The notes: generated by a model not told the origin, from the letters alone. A DNA stretch of 64,000 nt from Tetradesmus obliquus (GCA_030272155.1 CP126204.1:3897501-3961500); one strand, 5' to 3'; shown: positions 48,138-61,000, counted from the first letter of the stretch. Program-made: numbers and translations.

Positions 48138-51100
48138 ATGAACAGAATCATGGTTTTCACGGTCCTATTCAGCTTAGCATGCTTCACTTCGCTGGTTGCC
48201 GCTCAAGGCGCCTGCCCCTCGGCACCGGGTGCTGAGCGTGCTGCTTGCATCTGCAAGACAGTCGGCACAGCCTACAAATACTACGCAGACACAGGAAACG
48301 GTTGCTCCGGTGCGTCGTGGTGTTACGGCCCTGGCCAAAGCATTTATGTCACCTGTCAGGCGGGCCTGCTGTTTAATGAGAAAATCCAGGTGAGCGTAAA
48401 GGCCTGCAGCCACAATCAAAAGCACTGTTTGCAGCTACATAATGTCCGATCAAACAGCAGCCGCTGGGTCCCGACAACTGTCCTGCGGATTTTATACTCA
48501 ATCGGGTACTGCTGCTGCTGGTGGTGGTGCTGCTGCTGTTGTCAACTGCAACCCCTGTTGCCCTGCAGGCTTGTGACTGGGCTTCCAACGTCATCTGCAC
48601 TGCACCACCAAGCTCCAGCCCAACCCCTAGCCCCTCACCGATCACACCACAACCAAGCCCTAGCCCCAGCGCCAGCCCCAGCCCCAGCACCGCAAGCCCC
48701 TCACCATCCCCTGCCCCTTCCGGCGGCTGCACCAGCAGCAGCTACACACAGCCGGGTGGGGCATGCGGCTCTGCCAACGGCCTGTGCTGCCCCAGCAGCA
48801 GCTGCTGCAGCAAGTACGGCTACTGTGGCATCTCTGACGCCCACTGCGGCAGCGGCTGCCAGGCAGGCTACGGCTCCTGCAACAGCTCAGGCGGCAGTTC
48901 AACACCCAGCGGCCCCAGTCCTGTTCCTGCAAGCCCATCACCTGTTCCTGCAAGTCCATCTCCCACGCCCAAAAGCCCAAGCTCCAGCCCGAGCCCCAGC
49001 CCTGTTACCCCATCTCCCAGCCCTGCTCCACCTAGCAGCAGCCCACAGCCCCCAAACACACGTGCTAGCCTGCCTTTGGGTCCCCTGGTTGTCGGGTACT
49101 ACCAGGTGCGCCGTCGCTGTGTTTGTGCACAGCATCTGTGATTTTGGCACACATGTGAACCTGTGGCATCCTCTGCTTGCTGTGCAGTGTGCATGCAGGG
49201 CCAGCATGTACAGCTAAATTGCTGCATGGCACCAAAACTCACCTACACAGAGCTACCGATGTGGCAGCACAGAGCGCTAGCCCAGCTACAGGCCTCAGCT
49301 CGCAGCCCACCCATGCACAGCTGCAGCTGCCGCTGCCGCGCCAACAAACAACAGAGCTTGCTGCTGTTTCTGATCCTGCTGCCGCTTGCTGTTGGGTGTG
49401 CTGCTGCAGACGTGGAGTGCTGGCTGGGCCTCAACAGGCGCCAACCTTGACCTGGCAAGGATCCCATGTAGGTGCAGTATCTACACAACCGCAGCAACTG
49501 CTATTGCTGCGCCTGCAAGCAGCTGCTGCTGCTGGCGCAGCTCGGCAGCCCAGTGTCAGCTGTTGATGCTGCATGCACATGTTGTTGTTCATCATCCCGC
49601 ACTGCAAATCTAGCATGTACTGTGCACGGCCGTTTATGGCTGTGCCTGTGTTGCACACACAACACAACATCATCAACTGCCTACCCATGTCACGTGACTT
49701 GGGTACTTGGCGACAGTCACTTACTGCTTGCCCAACTGCCTGCCTGCCTGTCTACCTGCCTGCCATTGCAGCATACGTCAACGTTGTCATCGTCTCCTTT
49801 GCCAAGCCTGACTGCAGCTACACAAAAGGCAGCTTCCAGCTCACCGGCACTGGCCTTGACTTCTCTAGTGATGGAACAATCGTCAGGGATGCCATAACAG
49901 CTCTCAAAACCGCAAACCCAAACACGCGGGTGCTGCTGGCAGTTGGAGGCGCAACTTACTACAACTTTGCAGGAACGAGGCCGCAGTGCATCAAAGATAT
50001 TATCGATGACTTTGGATTTGATGGTATGGACTTTGACTGGGAGCCGGTCAACAGCAACTGCGTGGTCAAACCTGGCGGCGGCGTCAGCTGTGCGACTGAT
50101 GCAGAGGGCGTGTCGGTGCTTGCTGCGCTGCGCGCTGCCCTGCCAAAGAGACAGTACCTGATGTCAACTGCCAGCTGGTGAGTTTGACCAGGTTTGGCCA
50201 GGTTGCCGCCCATTTTAATACTGTCTTAGCTGCTTGATTCTACATCCCGGCATGCAGTGTGAGTCTGTCCTGTCAGGCTGTTGCTCAAGTTATTGGTGAT
50301 GCTGATGAGTTTTTTTCTGCGATTTCTTCTGACGGTTGGGATGATGATGAGTTGTTCTTCGATGTTTCCTCCCCCTATGAGCCTCTCGTTGGCTCCTGAC
50401 TGGGGTTCCCACTCCTCGTTGAGTGGAGCATGTAATGTAATGTAATGTAATGTCTGAGATAACAAGCACAGACAGTGCCGCAGGGGATATGTGGGTCAAC
50501 CCTTGCAGGAAGACAGGCACATGCTGGCCACCCGTGCCTTTGTGGGCACAGCAGCCGTTGCAGCAAGCCTAACTACTGTACCACAACAGTGAGCAAGGAG
50601 CAGCGATTGTAAATCGCTTGACACAAGCAATGTCTCAACCTGGTGCTGTTGTTGCTGCTTTCCTGCAGGCATGTGGGCATGTATGGCGAAGGCGCTTTTG
50701 TGTCTTCCAAGCCAGCATCTGCCTATACTGGTGTGAACCTGGCCATGGCAAAGAGTGCTGCTGGGCAGAGCCTTGACCTGATCAACATCATGGCATACGG
50801 TGAGAACAGTTTGACCAGTATTGGTGTTTGACTAGGTCAACAACATGGCGCGCTGTGAGACACTTTTGACCAGCATCAGCATTTGACGTTGTCAACCTCA
50901 TTGCAAACAGTGAGACACGGTTGACCAGCATCAGACGTTGTCTACAGTCAGAACATCGCTGCTACAGAAGACAGCTCTCCCCAGCAGTGCCATGAGGTCC
51001 TTCTTTGCAGCAGCAGCAGCTGCTTTGTGTGGCAGTTTGCGCCCTTGCCAGGGACCAGCTGGCACAAAAGCAGAAAGATACCCTTGTTGTTGGTTCTGCA

Positions 51101-52610
51101 AGCCGTGTGATTGAACAGCTGTTTTCAATGCTGCTGCAGATGCGGGCAACACAGCCAGCACAGGCTTTGACTGGTCTGAGAGCTACAGGGCTCACAGGGC
51201 CATCTGGCAGAGCCAGGCAATAGCAGTAGGAGTGGAGATCCCTCCAGAGGCATGGTGAGGCCAGCACATGGCAGCACAGCAGGCGTATGCACAACTTCTC
51301 ACTACATATGAAATTACGTCACATCAGGGGCCGCATTCAGGAATCAGGCATCAGCAATATGCTTGCAGTTGTAGGATGGTAGCCTGTCTATCATTTCACT
51401 TGTGTTTGAACATACACGCACCTGCTTGTGTTGACCTACTTTGCTCTGTTATCTCCTGCAGGGGCGGCAATGTCATCACCCTACCTCAAGTCGTCGAGCG
51501 CGCAAACTACGTCAAAAGCAGCAGCACCAGCGGCCCCTACGGCATCATGCTATGGTCCCTGCACAAGACCGGCTGCCCCAACGCACAGCAAATCACCTCT
51601 GCAGTATGCAGCACCTTTGGTATGGCTGGCTGCAGCACCCCGCTGCCTTTCACACAGTCAGCGTGCGGCAACCCACCTCCTGCTGCGCCCTCACCCTCTC
51701 CTGCAAGCCCTCCTGCAAACTCTCCTGCAAGTCCCAGTCCTGCAAACCCACCGCCCACAACAGCAAGCCCTTCCCCACCACCTCCTCCCGGCAATACTGG
51801 TTGCAGCAGCGGCAGCTACGCGCAGCCGGGCGGCGCATGCGGCTCTGCCAATGGCCTGTGCTGCCCCAGTGGCTGCTGCAGCAAGTACGGCTACTGCGGC
51901 ATCTCTGAAGCTCACTGCGGCAGCGGCTGCCAGGCAGGCTACGGCTCCTGCAGCAGCTCAGGCGGCAGTTCGAACCCCGCTGCTAGCCCCAGCCCCAGCC
52001 CAGTTTCAAACTCTCCTTCACCTGCAGCCCCCAGCCCCAGTCCTGCAAACCCACCACCAAGTCCTGGTAACAACACAAGCTCTGGCACTGTCGCCGACGT
52101 CATTTCTTCCAGCCTCTTTGACCAGATCTTCCTGCACCGCAACGACCCTGCATGCTCCAGCAACGGCTTCTACACATACAGTGCATTTGTGGCAGCAGCG
52201 GCAGCATTCCCAGGCTTTGGAACTGCAGCCGATGCAGCAACAAACAAGCGCGAGCTGGCTGCTTTCCTGGCGCAAATCAGCCACGAGACAACTGGTGGCT
52301 GGGCAACTGCTCCAGATGGCCCATACAGCTGGGGCCTGTGCTGGATCCAGGAGGGAATGAAGACGCCTGCTGATCAGATGGCGCCCTACTGTGCTGAGTC
52401 AGCGGAGTACCCTTGCGCCCCAGGTGGGTGCGGCTGTGTTATGTAACAGATGTAACATGTTATGTTTGACTGTGCGCATGCTGTGGTGCATTGGTGTGCT
52501 GGTGCTGGCTTATTTTTGTGCACCTGCACTTCCTGCTGGCGCTGTTTGTGCAGATTCGCCATAGCTACTGTTCGTATGCTCGCCGAGTACACTGCTGCCT
52601 GACCTGTTGC

Positions 52611-52672
<62 letters not shown>

Positions 52673-53500
52673 AGGCAAGAAGTACTTTGGTCGCGGCCCC
52701 ATGCAGCTCAGCTGGAACTACAATGTGGGTTGCCACCTCACACAGTTGGCTGGTGATAGCTGCCATGTACACTACATACGTAAAACTGTGTGGATCTGGG
52801 CTGTTGGCATGAGGCACGCATGCAGAGAGCAAAAATAGATTTGGACCATGTCTGCACACATGCAACAGCAGCATCATGTGTGCACTTCCCTTCATCTGGA
52901 TTTGCGTAGCCCATCAACTCTCTGCATGGTTGCCAACTACCTATTGATCGTGTGTGCTGACTCACTGTTCTTGATGTGCCATCCTATGCTGCCCGTTGCT
53001 GCCTTTTGGACGCACACAGTGCATTCCAGTAAACCAGGCCCAGGCTTGTACAGGCTCAGCAACCCAGATGGCGTCACACCGCGCGCACTTGTTGCTGACC
53101 TTGTTATGCTGCCTTTCACTGCTATTTGCACATGCAGTACATTCCTGCCGGCCAGGCTCTTGGTTTTGACGGCCTCAACAACCCCGATGCAGTCACACAG
53201 GACGCGGTTCTGGCCTTCAAAACCGCAATCTGGTTCTGGATGACGCCCCGGGACCCTAAACCCTCCTGCCATGCCGTTATGACGGGCTCCTGGACCCCAA
53301 ACCCTGCTGATATGGCGGTTGGGCGGCTGCCAGGGTTTGGGTTGACCACAAATATCATCAATGGTGGACTGGAGTGCAGCGGTACTGGTACTGTGCAGGG
53401 CCAGGAGCTTGACAGGATTGGGTACTTCAAACGCTATGCTGCTCTGTTTGGCGTGGACACGGGGAGCAACCTAGACTGTTCAAGGCAGCAGCACTACTAG
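48138..53500 (+). CDS. Bifunctional chitinase: CBM14-CBM18-GH18-CBM18-GH19
   Basis: Chitinases of families GH18 and GH19 both hydrolyse chitin but are unrelated in fold and mechanism. This gene encodes both. Exons: 48138-48389, 48569-49105, 49410-49467, 49772-50177, 50669-50799, 51140-51254, 51462-52423, 52675-52724 and 53138-53500 (TAG), all in phase, 957 residues. Order: a signal peptide ([20 protein letters not shown]); a CBM14-like Cys module ([20 protein letters not shown], then CDWASNVIC); a Ser-Pro linker; a hevein-type CBM18 (~137-187); GH18 (~255-600) with the DxxDxDxE motif as DGMDFDWE at 366-373; a second CBM18 (~614-664); and GH19 (~709-957). GH19 has HETTGGW with Glu775 and Glu797 22 residues on, the classical catalytic spacing, plus [15 protein letters not shown] and [16 protein letters not shown]. 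Secretion and chitin attack are inferred. The upstream in-frame Met at 48096 would hide the signal peptide, so 48138 is preferred. Confidence 0.96.
50428..50455 (+). repeat. TGTAA pentamer array in a chitinase intron
   Basis: GCATGTAATGTAATGTAATG continued by TAATGTC contains four TGTAA motifs in 5-base steps inside intron 50178-50668. TGTAA is the usual green-algal poly(A) signal, so this could be a premature polyadenylation site. It may equally be a chance microsatellite. Confidence 0.8.
50830..50945 (+). repeat. Two short 3' echoes of chitinase exon 50669-50799
   Basis: GTCAACAACATGGCGCGCTG followed by TGAGACAC..TTTGACCAGCATCA, and a second version ending in GACGTTGTC, repeat the last ~20 bases of the exon (LINIMAY) with the donor and ~40 intron bases, in ~55-60-base units. 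Confidence 0.9.
52613..52674 (+). repeat. (CTG)~20 ending at a 3' splice site
   Basis: A pure CTG run ends in CTGCAG, the acceptor of the 50-bp chitinase exon 52675-52724 ([16 protein letters not shown]). Confidence 0.97.
53022..53115 (+). repeat. Decayed 5' echo of chitinase exon 53138-53500
   Basis: CCAGGCCCAGGCTTGTACAG then GCTCAGCAACCCAGATGGCG and GTCACACCGC are a diverged copy of the exon start (CCAGGCTCTTGGTTTTGACG, then CCTCAACAACCCCGATGCAG), with frame-breaking changes. Confidence 0.88.
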
Positions 53501-55656
53501 GAGACGCTGTTTGAGAGAACAGGCGCCAGTTTCGTCAATTTGGTGTGGAGATGCTGGTTGCTATGTTTTATTGACACATCGTGATCTCTTGCTTTGTTGT
53601 GCATTCGATATTGTCTGGGCCGGGCTGCACGTGCGCTGCACGCTGCGCGCACCCTGATTACCGCACATCTGTGTACAGCATACACTCTAGTGCTGGCTTG
53701 CTGCGTATTTGTGTCCAACCGTGCGTGATGCACATTTTTACTCATTCACGGCAGGAGTGACCCCTCAGTTAAGAGTGATGTATGCACAGCACAGTTTGCC
53801 AAGAAGCAGGTGCTACTTTGGCCTTGCGTTGCCCTTTGCTGCACTGTCTGATCAGCTTTTTCACAGCCACCTTTCGTGGCTGTTGCCAGCCGTCCCACGG
53901 CTGTTGCTAGCCTTTTCATCTTTTTGCTTTGAGAAGACGCTGGCTTCTGATGCTGTTACAGACCCTCTGCTGTTACATGAGGGCAGCTGCATGCTGCTGC
54001 TGGACAGTGGAGTTTTAGCATCATGCTGCGTATGCTGTGATCTTGCTGAAGCATGTGAAACGGCAGTGATGCACAACTGCAGTCAGGCCGCTGGTGGTTG
54101 TGCATTTAAAATACCATTTGGCGAGCCACCTTTTATTGTTGCTTCGTGTTTGATGCCAGCTGCTGACACCAGGCACCATTTCTTCCTCATGGCTTCGGTA
54201 GTCACTGCAATAGCTTTCAGCTATGATGTCAGAAGACGGCTGTGCCAATGCCACCGTGCCAGCAGCAATGCTGGACTGTAGATGCTTGTTGTTGCTGGGC
54301 ATGATGCATCCGGTGTGCTGGACCACCCCGCGCATGCAACGACTTGGCTGCTGACAGTGATTCACAGCACTTGCTACAGGCACTTGAATCGACTCCAGCT
54401 TGTGGTTTTCTTTGTGGGTAGATTGATGTGAATTGTTGCAGGCTCAACTGTGTGTACTCAGCTGTGTGCTACCCTCTTCCCTGCACAGTGCAATTTGCAG
54501 TAGACATTCTCTCTAAGAAAGTCAGCTCAGTGACTGAGCTAAGGCAGCATTCCCAGCATTGTTGCAGCTGTACAGTTGCCTGCAGGAAGGTTAGAGGCAT
54601 CAACCGGCAAGTGTCGCAGCCCTTTTCTTTTGCTAGTAGTCATAGCATGGTGCTTGAGCAGTGCTCTTGCACGGTGTCGGCAAAGACTTTTCGGTAGGCG
54701 CCGATCATTCTGTTCAACCTGGTGTGCATGCAAGTGTTGATGATAGCAGTACCGCACATATAGCGGCTACAGTCCGTACAATGCACAAATTCATTGTTCA
54801 TGGTGCTGTGATGTGGCCAGCTGTTCTGTTAAGCTTCGCAGTATCCTCGCGGTTTAGGGTTGGTGGTTAACACCCGAGCATGAAGCGCTGCATGTCAGGC
54901 GTGGGGTGTGTTCACTTAAAGCTCATTATCTGTGCACAGAGCTGTGATGATCTGACTGTCATCTCCGTCACACGTGAGTGTTTGGCACTTCCTTTGTGCC
55001 TCACAACTGCACATTGACGCAGCACATGCTGCATTGCACCCCGACAAGTGCAGCACGCCATGCCAAGCCATCAGAATCATGCACAAACACATGACTGCAG
55101 TACGCACCAGCAGTAACCAATCATTTGGCAGCCTAAAGGGCGCCCGTACTGTCCTCGAAGAAAGCCAGGTCAGAGAGTAGACGCCAAACAAGTCTGACAG
55201 TGCATGACACACTCACTGAAGAGGGTCTAGGGCTGTGCTTCAACGGTACCCTCCCAACGGGCATCTGGCGTAAGTCGCGCTGCTGCTGACTAATGTTTTG
55301 CAAGGCTTCAAGCCTGTCTCCGTCGCTATTGTCGCTTCCTGTGCATGCAGCACAACGCAGGTTCCGCACAGCAGCCACTACTGTACAGGACACAAGCAAC
55401 CAACTAAATATCTCTGATAAGCCGGCTGTTCTGAGGCGTGAAAGCAACAGTTGCTGCCGCGACGGCCGCGCAAGCGGATCACAGCGCTCGGAACCATCAG
55501 GAGCAGCAGCAGGAGCAGCAGCAGCAGGCAGCAGCAGACTAACAGACCTTCCCTGCACAGCTACGATCACTGCGAAGCTGTTACCTACTCCAATACCTAA
55601 GCTTTTGCTTATGAGCAGCTAGCTGCTCCAGGAGTACCAGCTTGAGTGGCGGCAAC
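53501..55656. other. Intergenic region between chitinase and the CWF19L1-like gene
   Basis: About 2.1 kb without a recognised gene. It holds no long trinucleotide run apart from a short CAG run near 55500-55540. A 145-codon minus-strand frame (55133-55570) with a hydrophobic stretch (IFSWLLVSCTVVAAV) is head-to-head with the next gene, but no family was recognised and splice support is lacking. Confidence 0.4.
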
Positions 55657-58049
55657 ATGTCTGCTGTGAAAGTCTTGCTGGCTGGAGACTGCCTGGGCGG
55701 CTTCAGCACGCTCTTTAAGAAAGTTGCAGCAGTCAACAGCAAGAACGGACCGTTTGACCTGCTGCTGTGTGTGGGCCAGTTCTTTGAGCCAGGAGGTAGG
55801 TGCTGGCACAGCTGCGTTGCTGTTCCCATACCTGGGCTTCCACCAGCAGGCACGGCAGGTTGCAGTGTCACAGCACGGCCGATGTTGCTGCTGCCGCACT
55901 TTTGCAGAAGGTGCTGTTCACACTTCCAGCAGCACCAACTGTTGCAGCGCATGTTTCATTACCGCATGCAGCTCACATGCTGCTGCTGCTGCTACTGTTG
56001 CTGCTGCTGCTGCTGCTGCTGCTGTTGCTGTTGCTGCTGTTGCTTGCAGGAGATGGTGGCGACATCCCAGAGCAGCTGCGGCAGTTTGTGGATGGCAGCG
56101 CACAGCTGCCCGTCAAAACCTACTTCCTAGGCGGCTACGGTGAGCAAACGTGGCAGCATCGCAGCAGCAGCAGCAGCAGCCTGAACATGTGTAGCTCTCG
56201 TTGCAGTCGTCAACAGAGGTGCCTGCTGCAAGTGACTGCTGCCATGTGCAAGGCAGGGAGCAGCAGCAACAGCAGCAGCAGCAGCAGCAGCAGCACTGAG
56301 CATGCTACATGAAGTCCGGTCATAGTAGTGAGCGTTCAGTGCGTTGCGATGCACTGCGCTCCCCATGGGTTGCTGCTGCAGATCAGCTGTGTGCTGCCGA
56401 CGAATGGAGAGACCGAACACAACCTCAAACCCTCTATGTGCTTGCTTCTGCTTCTGCTGCTGCTGCTGCTGCTGTGCTGCTGCTGCTGCTGCTGGTGCTT
56501 GCAGGCCAAGGCTCCGCCGCCACACTCGCAGCTCTCAAAGCAGCACCTGCTGGCAGCAGGTCGCTGCACTACCTGGGCAGGTCAGGCGTGACGCAGCTGG
56601 AGTCCCTAAATGTGGCGTTCCTGGATGGAACGTTCCATTCCAAGGCGTTCTTTGCAAAGCCACCAGCACCCAATAAACCACCACTTAAGGATAATTCTGC
56701 AGGAGCTGAAGCAGCAGCTGCAGATGCAGCAGCAGAACCAGCAGCAGAGGAGGCAGAAGCAGCAGAAGCACCTGCAGCTGGTGATGGTGATGGCGAGGGT
56801 GTACCAGCAGATGCACCAGAAGCAGCAGCAGCAGATGGCGAGGCAGCAGCTGGTGTCAGCGAAGCAGCAGCAGCAGCAGCGCCGAGCCGAAAGGCGCCTG
56901 CATTCAACACCTGCAGGCACTACAACCAATCTGATGTTGCGAAGCTGCGGCATCAGCTGATGGTGCTGCCTGGCGAAGTTGACATGCTGCTGACATGCGA
57001 GTGGCCTGCGGGCATGCTGCAGCAGCTGCCTGCTGGCAGTGCTGCGCCTGAAGGTGAGTCTGGTGGCTTGTGAACTAAGAATGAGTGGACAACAGAAAGA
57101 CATGCAGATAGTTAGACGGGTGCACATGTGTTGGATGCCTTATGAAGGCAGTGGTGTGCTTGCACAGAGAGGTCTGGATTGGCTGAACATTTGCTGATGA
57201 CTTGTTTGAGTGCTGCATCGCTAGGGAGGAGTAACCGCAGCAGCGATGGCTGCAGTGCAGCTGGTAGCAGCAGCAGCAGTAGCAGCAGCAGCGGCTTGCA
57301 GCATCAGGCATGTGTTTAGGGTTTGGCACGAGTTGGCGCTGGGCATGCGCCTCCGCCGCTGCTGGCAATCAGCGCCACACAAAGAGGTTTGCATAGCTTC
57401 AGCCCAGCCGCAGCTACTCCGTCCATGCTGGTGCATTAGCCTCAAACCCGTCACCCGCTGCTATCCTGCTCTTGTCCACTTTCACTCCTTGAATCAAATC
57501 ATTTCACCATTTCATCATTTTACATGCAGGCTTCCAGCCCGCGTATGCCAGCAATGTAGCTGCTGATGTGGCGCTCACAGCACGCCCGCGCTACCACATC
57601 GCCGGCGGCCAGGCGCTGTTCTATGCAGGGGTGCACGTGCCTCCGCTGCTGCTGGCAATGGTCCACAGCAAAGAGCGCTGATACCTCTCAACACAGTCAC
57701 AAATACTAATTTTTTGTTGAGGCACTCACTAGCCATCACTCCTGCTTGTGTCCTGCTTTCCAATCAATTCGCGTGCAGGCTTCCAGCCGGCGTATGCCAG
57801 CAATGTAGCTGCCGATGTGGCGCTGACTGCGCGCCCCCGCTACCACATCGCCGGCGGTCAGGCGCTGTTCTATGCACGGCAGCCCTACAGCAACCCAGAC
57901 CTGGGTGCAGGGCCCAGAGCCACTCGCTTTGTGGGGCTTGGATCAGTCACTGGCAAAACCCCATACCCAGCCGCCACCCCTGGCGATGCACCTGCTGCAG
58001 CAGCAGCAGGATCTGGGGGATCCGGGCGGGCCGGCATTGGGATGGGATC

Positions 58050-58087
<38 letters not shown>

Positions 58088-61000
58088 GCGTGGTGGGCCC
58101 CGGCGGGCCTGCAGGAAAGCCGGCTGCAGGAAAGGCTGCAGGAAGCGCGGCGGCGCAGAAGTTCCTGCATGCGCTGGGGCTGCCGCCTGCGTCCACGCTG
58201 AGCACGGATGTGCTGGCGGCGCTGCCAGACGGCTGCGGGGCTTCGCCATATCAGGCGCCTGGGCAGGGCAGCAAGAAGCGACCTGCTGAGGAGGTGCGCA
58301 GTTTTCTGTTGTTGGCATGCATTGGCTGTTTTTGTAGACTGACTTGTGCTCGTGGTGCTGCCGGAGGGCTGCGGGGCCTCACTCTACTAGGCCCCTGGGC
58401 AGGGCAGCAAGAAGCAGCCTGCCGAGGAGGTGCGCAGCGTATGCATGTATGGTTTTGAGTTGGTTTCCTATTCGCGCATGGCTGTGTTTGTTATCTAATT
58501 GTGCTGGCGGCGCTGCCGGAGGGCTGCGGGGCCTTTCCCTACCAGGCCCCTGGGCAGGTTAGCAAGAAGCGGCCTGCCGAGGAGGTGCGCATTTTTCTGT
58601 TTATGGCATGCATTGGCTGTTGTGTAGACTGGCTTGTGCTGGTGGTGCTACCGGAGGGCTGCGGTGCTGCTTCGTACCAAGCGCCTGGGCAGGGCAGCAA
58701 GAAGCGGCCCGCTGAGGAGGTGCGCAACGTCAATGCTTTTGCTTACTTGTATTGTATTCGGCATGCGGTTGGCTGCTGTTGTTGTCAACATATGCTGGCG
58801 GCGCTGCCGGATGGGTGCGGGGCTTCACCGTACCAGGCGCCTGGGCAGGGTAGCAAGAAGCGGCCTGCCGAGGAGGTGCGCAAAGTCTGCGCTGTTGAGT
58901 ATTTTGTGATTGAGTATTCGCATGCGCTTGGCTGTTTTTGTGATGTATGCGTGTTGGCGGCGCTGCCGGACGGGTGCGGTGCTTCTGAATATCAGGCGCC
59001 TGGGCAGGGCAGCAAGAAGCAGCCTGCCGAGGAGGTGCGCAATTGCTAGAGAGCATATACTTGAAGTCTGGTATGCGCTTGGCTGTTGTGGTCGTCTACT
59101 TGTGCCGGCCGCACTGCCGGACCAGTGCATTCCAAGACATTCTTCCAAGACGCTGCAACATGTGTTACTTGATTGCCCAAACATGCACCTTGTGTTACAC
59201 AAGTTTCTCTTGCAGGAAGGAGCAGCCATTGCAGGCAGCGGCCTGCCGGACCACTGCACCTGGCGCTGGATGCCGCCCCTCCTCTACCTCAATAGCACAC
59301 CCCTTATCAACATACCAGCTGTCCTTCAACTGAACGCTTGCAGGAAGGGGCAGCCATCGCAGGCAGCGGCTTGCCTCACCACTGCACCTGGCACTGCAAT
59401 GCCTGCCACATGACTAACTTGCACCTCATGGTGTACATATGTCTTGCAGGAAGGGGCAGCCATTGCAGGCAGCGGCCTGCCTGACCACTGCACTTTGCGC
59501 TGGATGCCGCCCAAGCGCATGCACAGCATTGACATATGCCTGCAATGCCAGTTACGTGCCTTTTTTCAACCAGTTTCTCCCCTGATTTGCACACCACGAT
59601 GCCCCTGACACTATGCAAGGCATCCCAAACATTGCCAGTAACATCGAAGCTGTCTTGTTGCCTTTTATCTTGCAGGAAGGAGCAGCCATTGCGGGCAGCG
59701 GCCTGCCTGACCACTGCACCTGGCGCTGGATGCCGCCCAAGCGCATGCGGGGCGGTGTGCCCCAAGGCGCCACGCCCTTCCAGCCATGGGGCCGGCCCGG
59801 CGTGCTCAAGGACAGCGCGCGCAGCGTGTTTGTGCGCAACCTGCCCTTTGAGTCCACGTACGAAGACCTGTCGACCTTTTTCTCCCAAGCAGGAGAGGTG
59901 CGGCGGCTGTTGCACAATCAAGTAGAACTTGAATTGAGTATAATATTGTTCTTTTTCTTTCAACCACAAGTGCGGACATCAGGCGCGGAGCGCAGCCCGA
60001 CAGCTGATGCTCTCATCTGTTGCAAACTGTTTCATCCTGGCTCACCAATACACTGCTGCTTTTTCGCATGCCTCCTTTACGCATGCAGGTGGAGGACATC
60101 AGGCGCGGCTCGCAACCCGGCATCCTTTGTAGTTCAACATGGCTTGCCCTTAAACTGTGTTCTCTTACTCGTCCGCTAAACCCGTCCTTACACGTGTGCA
60201 GGTGGAGGACATCAGGCGCGGCGCGCAGCCCGACACCGGCCGCGCCAACCCCTGGTGTCACGTGCAGTTCACCGAGATCGGGGCAGTGCCTGCAGCCTGC
60301 GCCCTCAATGGCTCTTTACTAATGGGCCGCCCAGTGACAATTGCCACATCTACGCCACTGACTAAGGCAGAGGGCCAGGCGCCGCAGTTTGAGCGGATGT
60401 ATGCAGCAGATGCGGCAGACAACAGGGAGGGTAGGCAGCAGGGGCAGCAGCAGCGGCGCGGCGAGCGGCGCGGGCAGCAGCAGCAGCGGCACGGGCAGCG
60501 GCAGCAGCAGCCGCTGCCTGAGCCTGGCAAGCCAGTGGAGGGCTGCTGGTTCTGCCTGTCCAGTGACCAGGTAGGTTAGGCTACATGACTTTGCATTTAA
60601 ATTTGAATTTGAGTCGGAGGATGATGCTGGCAGCTGCTGTGCCGGTGACCATCTTGCAGGACATTCTTTCTGGCGTGCGGTTGTGGCAGCTTACACCAGA
60701 TCATTTGGTGCAGGCACATGGATTGTCTGCGAAATGTCATGCTAGGATGGTTTCAAGCATGGGCATCGGCAGCAGCAGCCGCTGCCGGAGCCCGGTAAGC
60801 CAGCGGAGGGCTGCTGGTTCTGCTTGTCCAGTGACCAGGTGTGTGGGCTGGGCTTGAGTTCAGGTTTAAGTTTTGAGTTTGCGATTCGCTCTGATGGCTG
60901 CTGTGCTGGATGATCCAGTGTTGCAAGACTCTCTAGAAAGACCTTGTCGGTGTGTGGTCGTGGCAGCTTGCCTCAAATCAGCTTGTGCAGGCAGCTTGGT

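Noticed and set aside
53709-54281. A 190-codon + strand frame behind the chitinase
   Set aside because: The composition (Cys, Leu, Phe mixtures) resembles non-coding translation and nothing recognisable is encoded.
55133-55570. A 145-codon minus-strand frame with a hydrophobic stretch, head-to-head with the CWF19L1-like gene
   Set aside because: No family similarity, no supporting splice sites and no echoes around it; kept only as a note in the intergenic entry.
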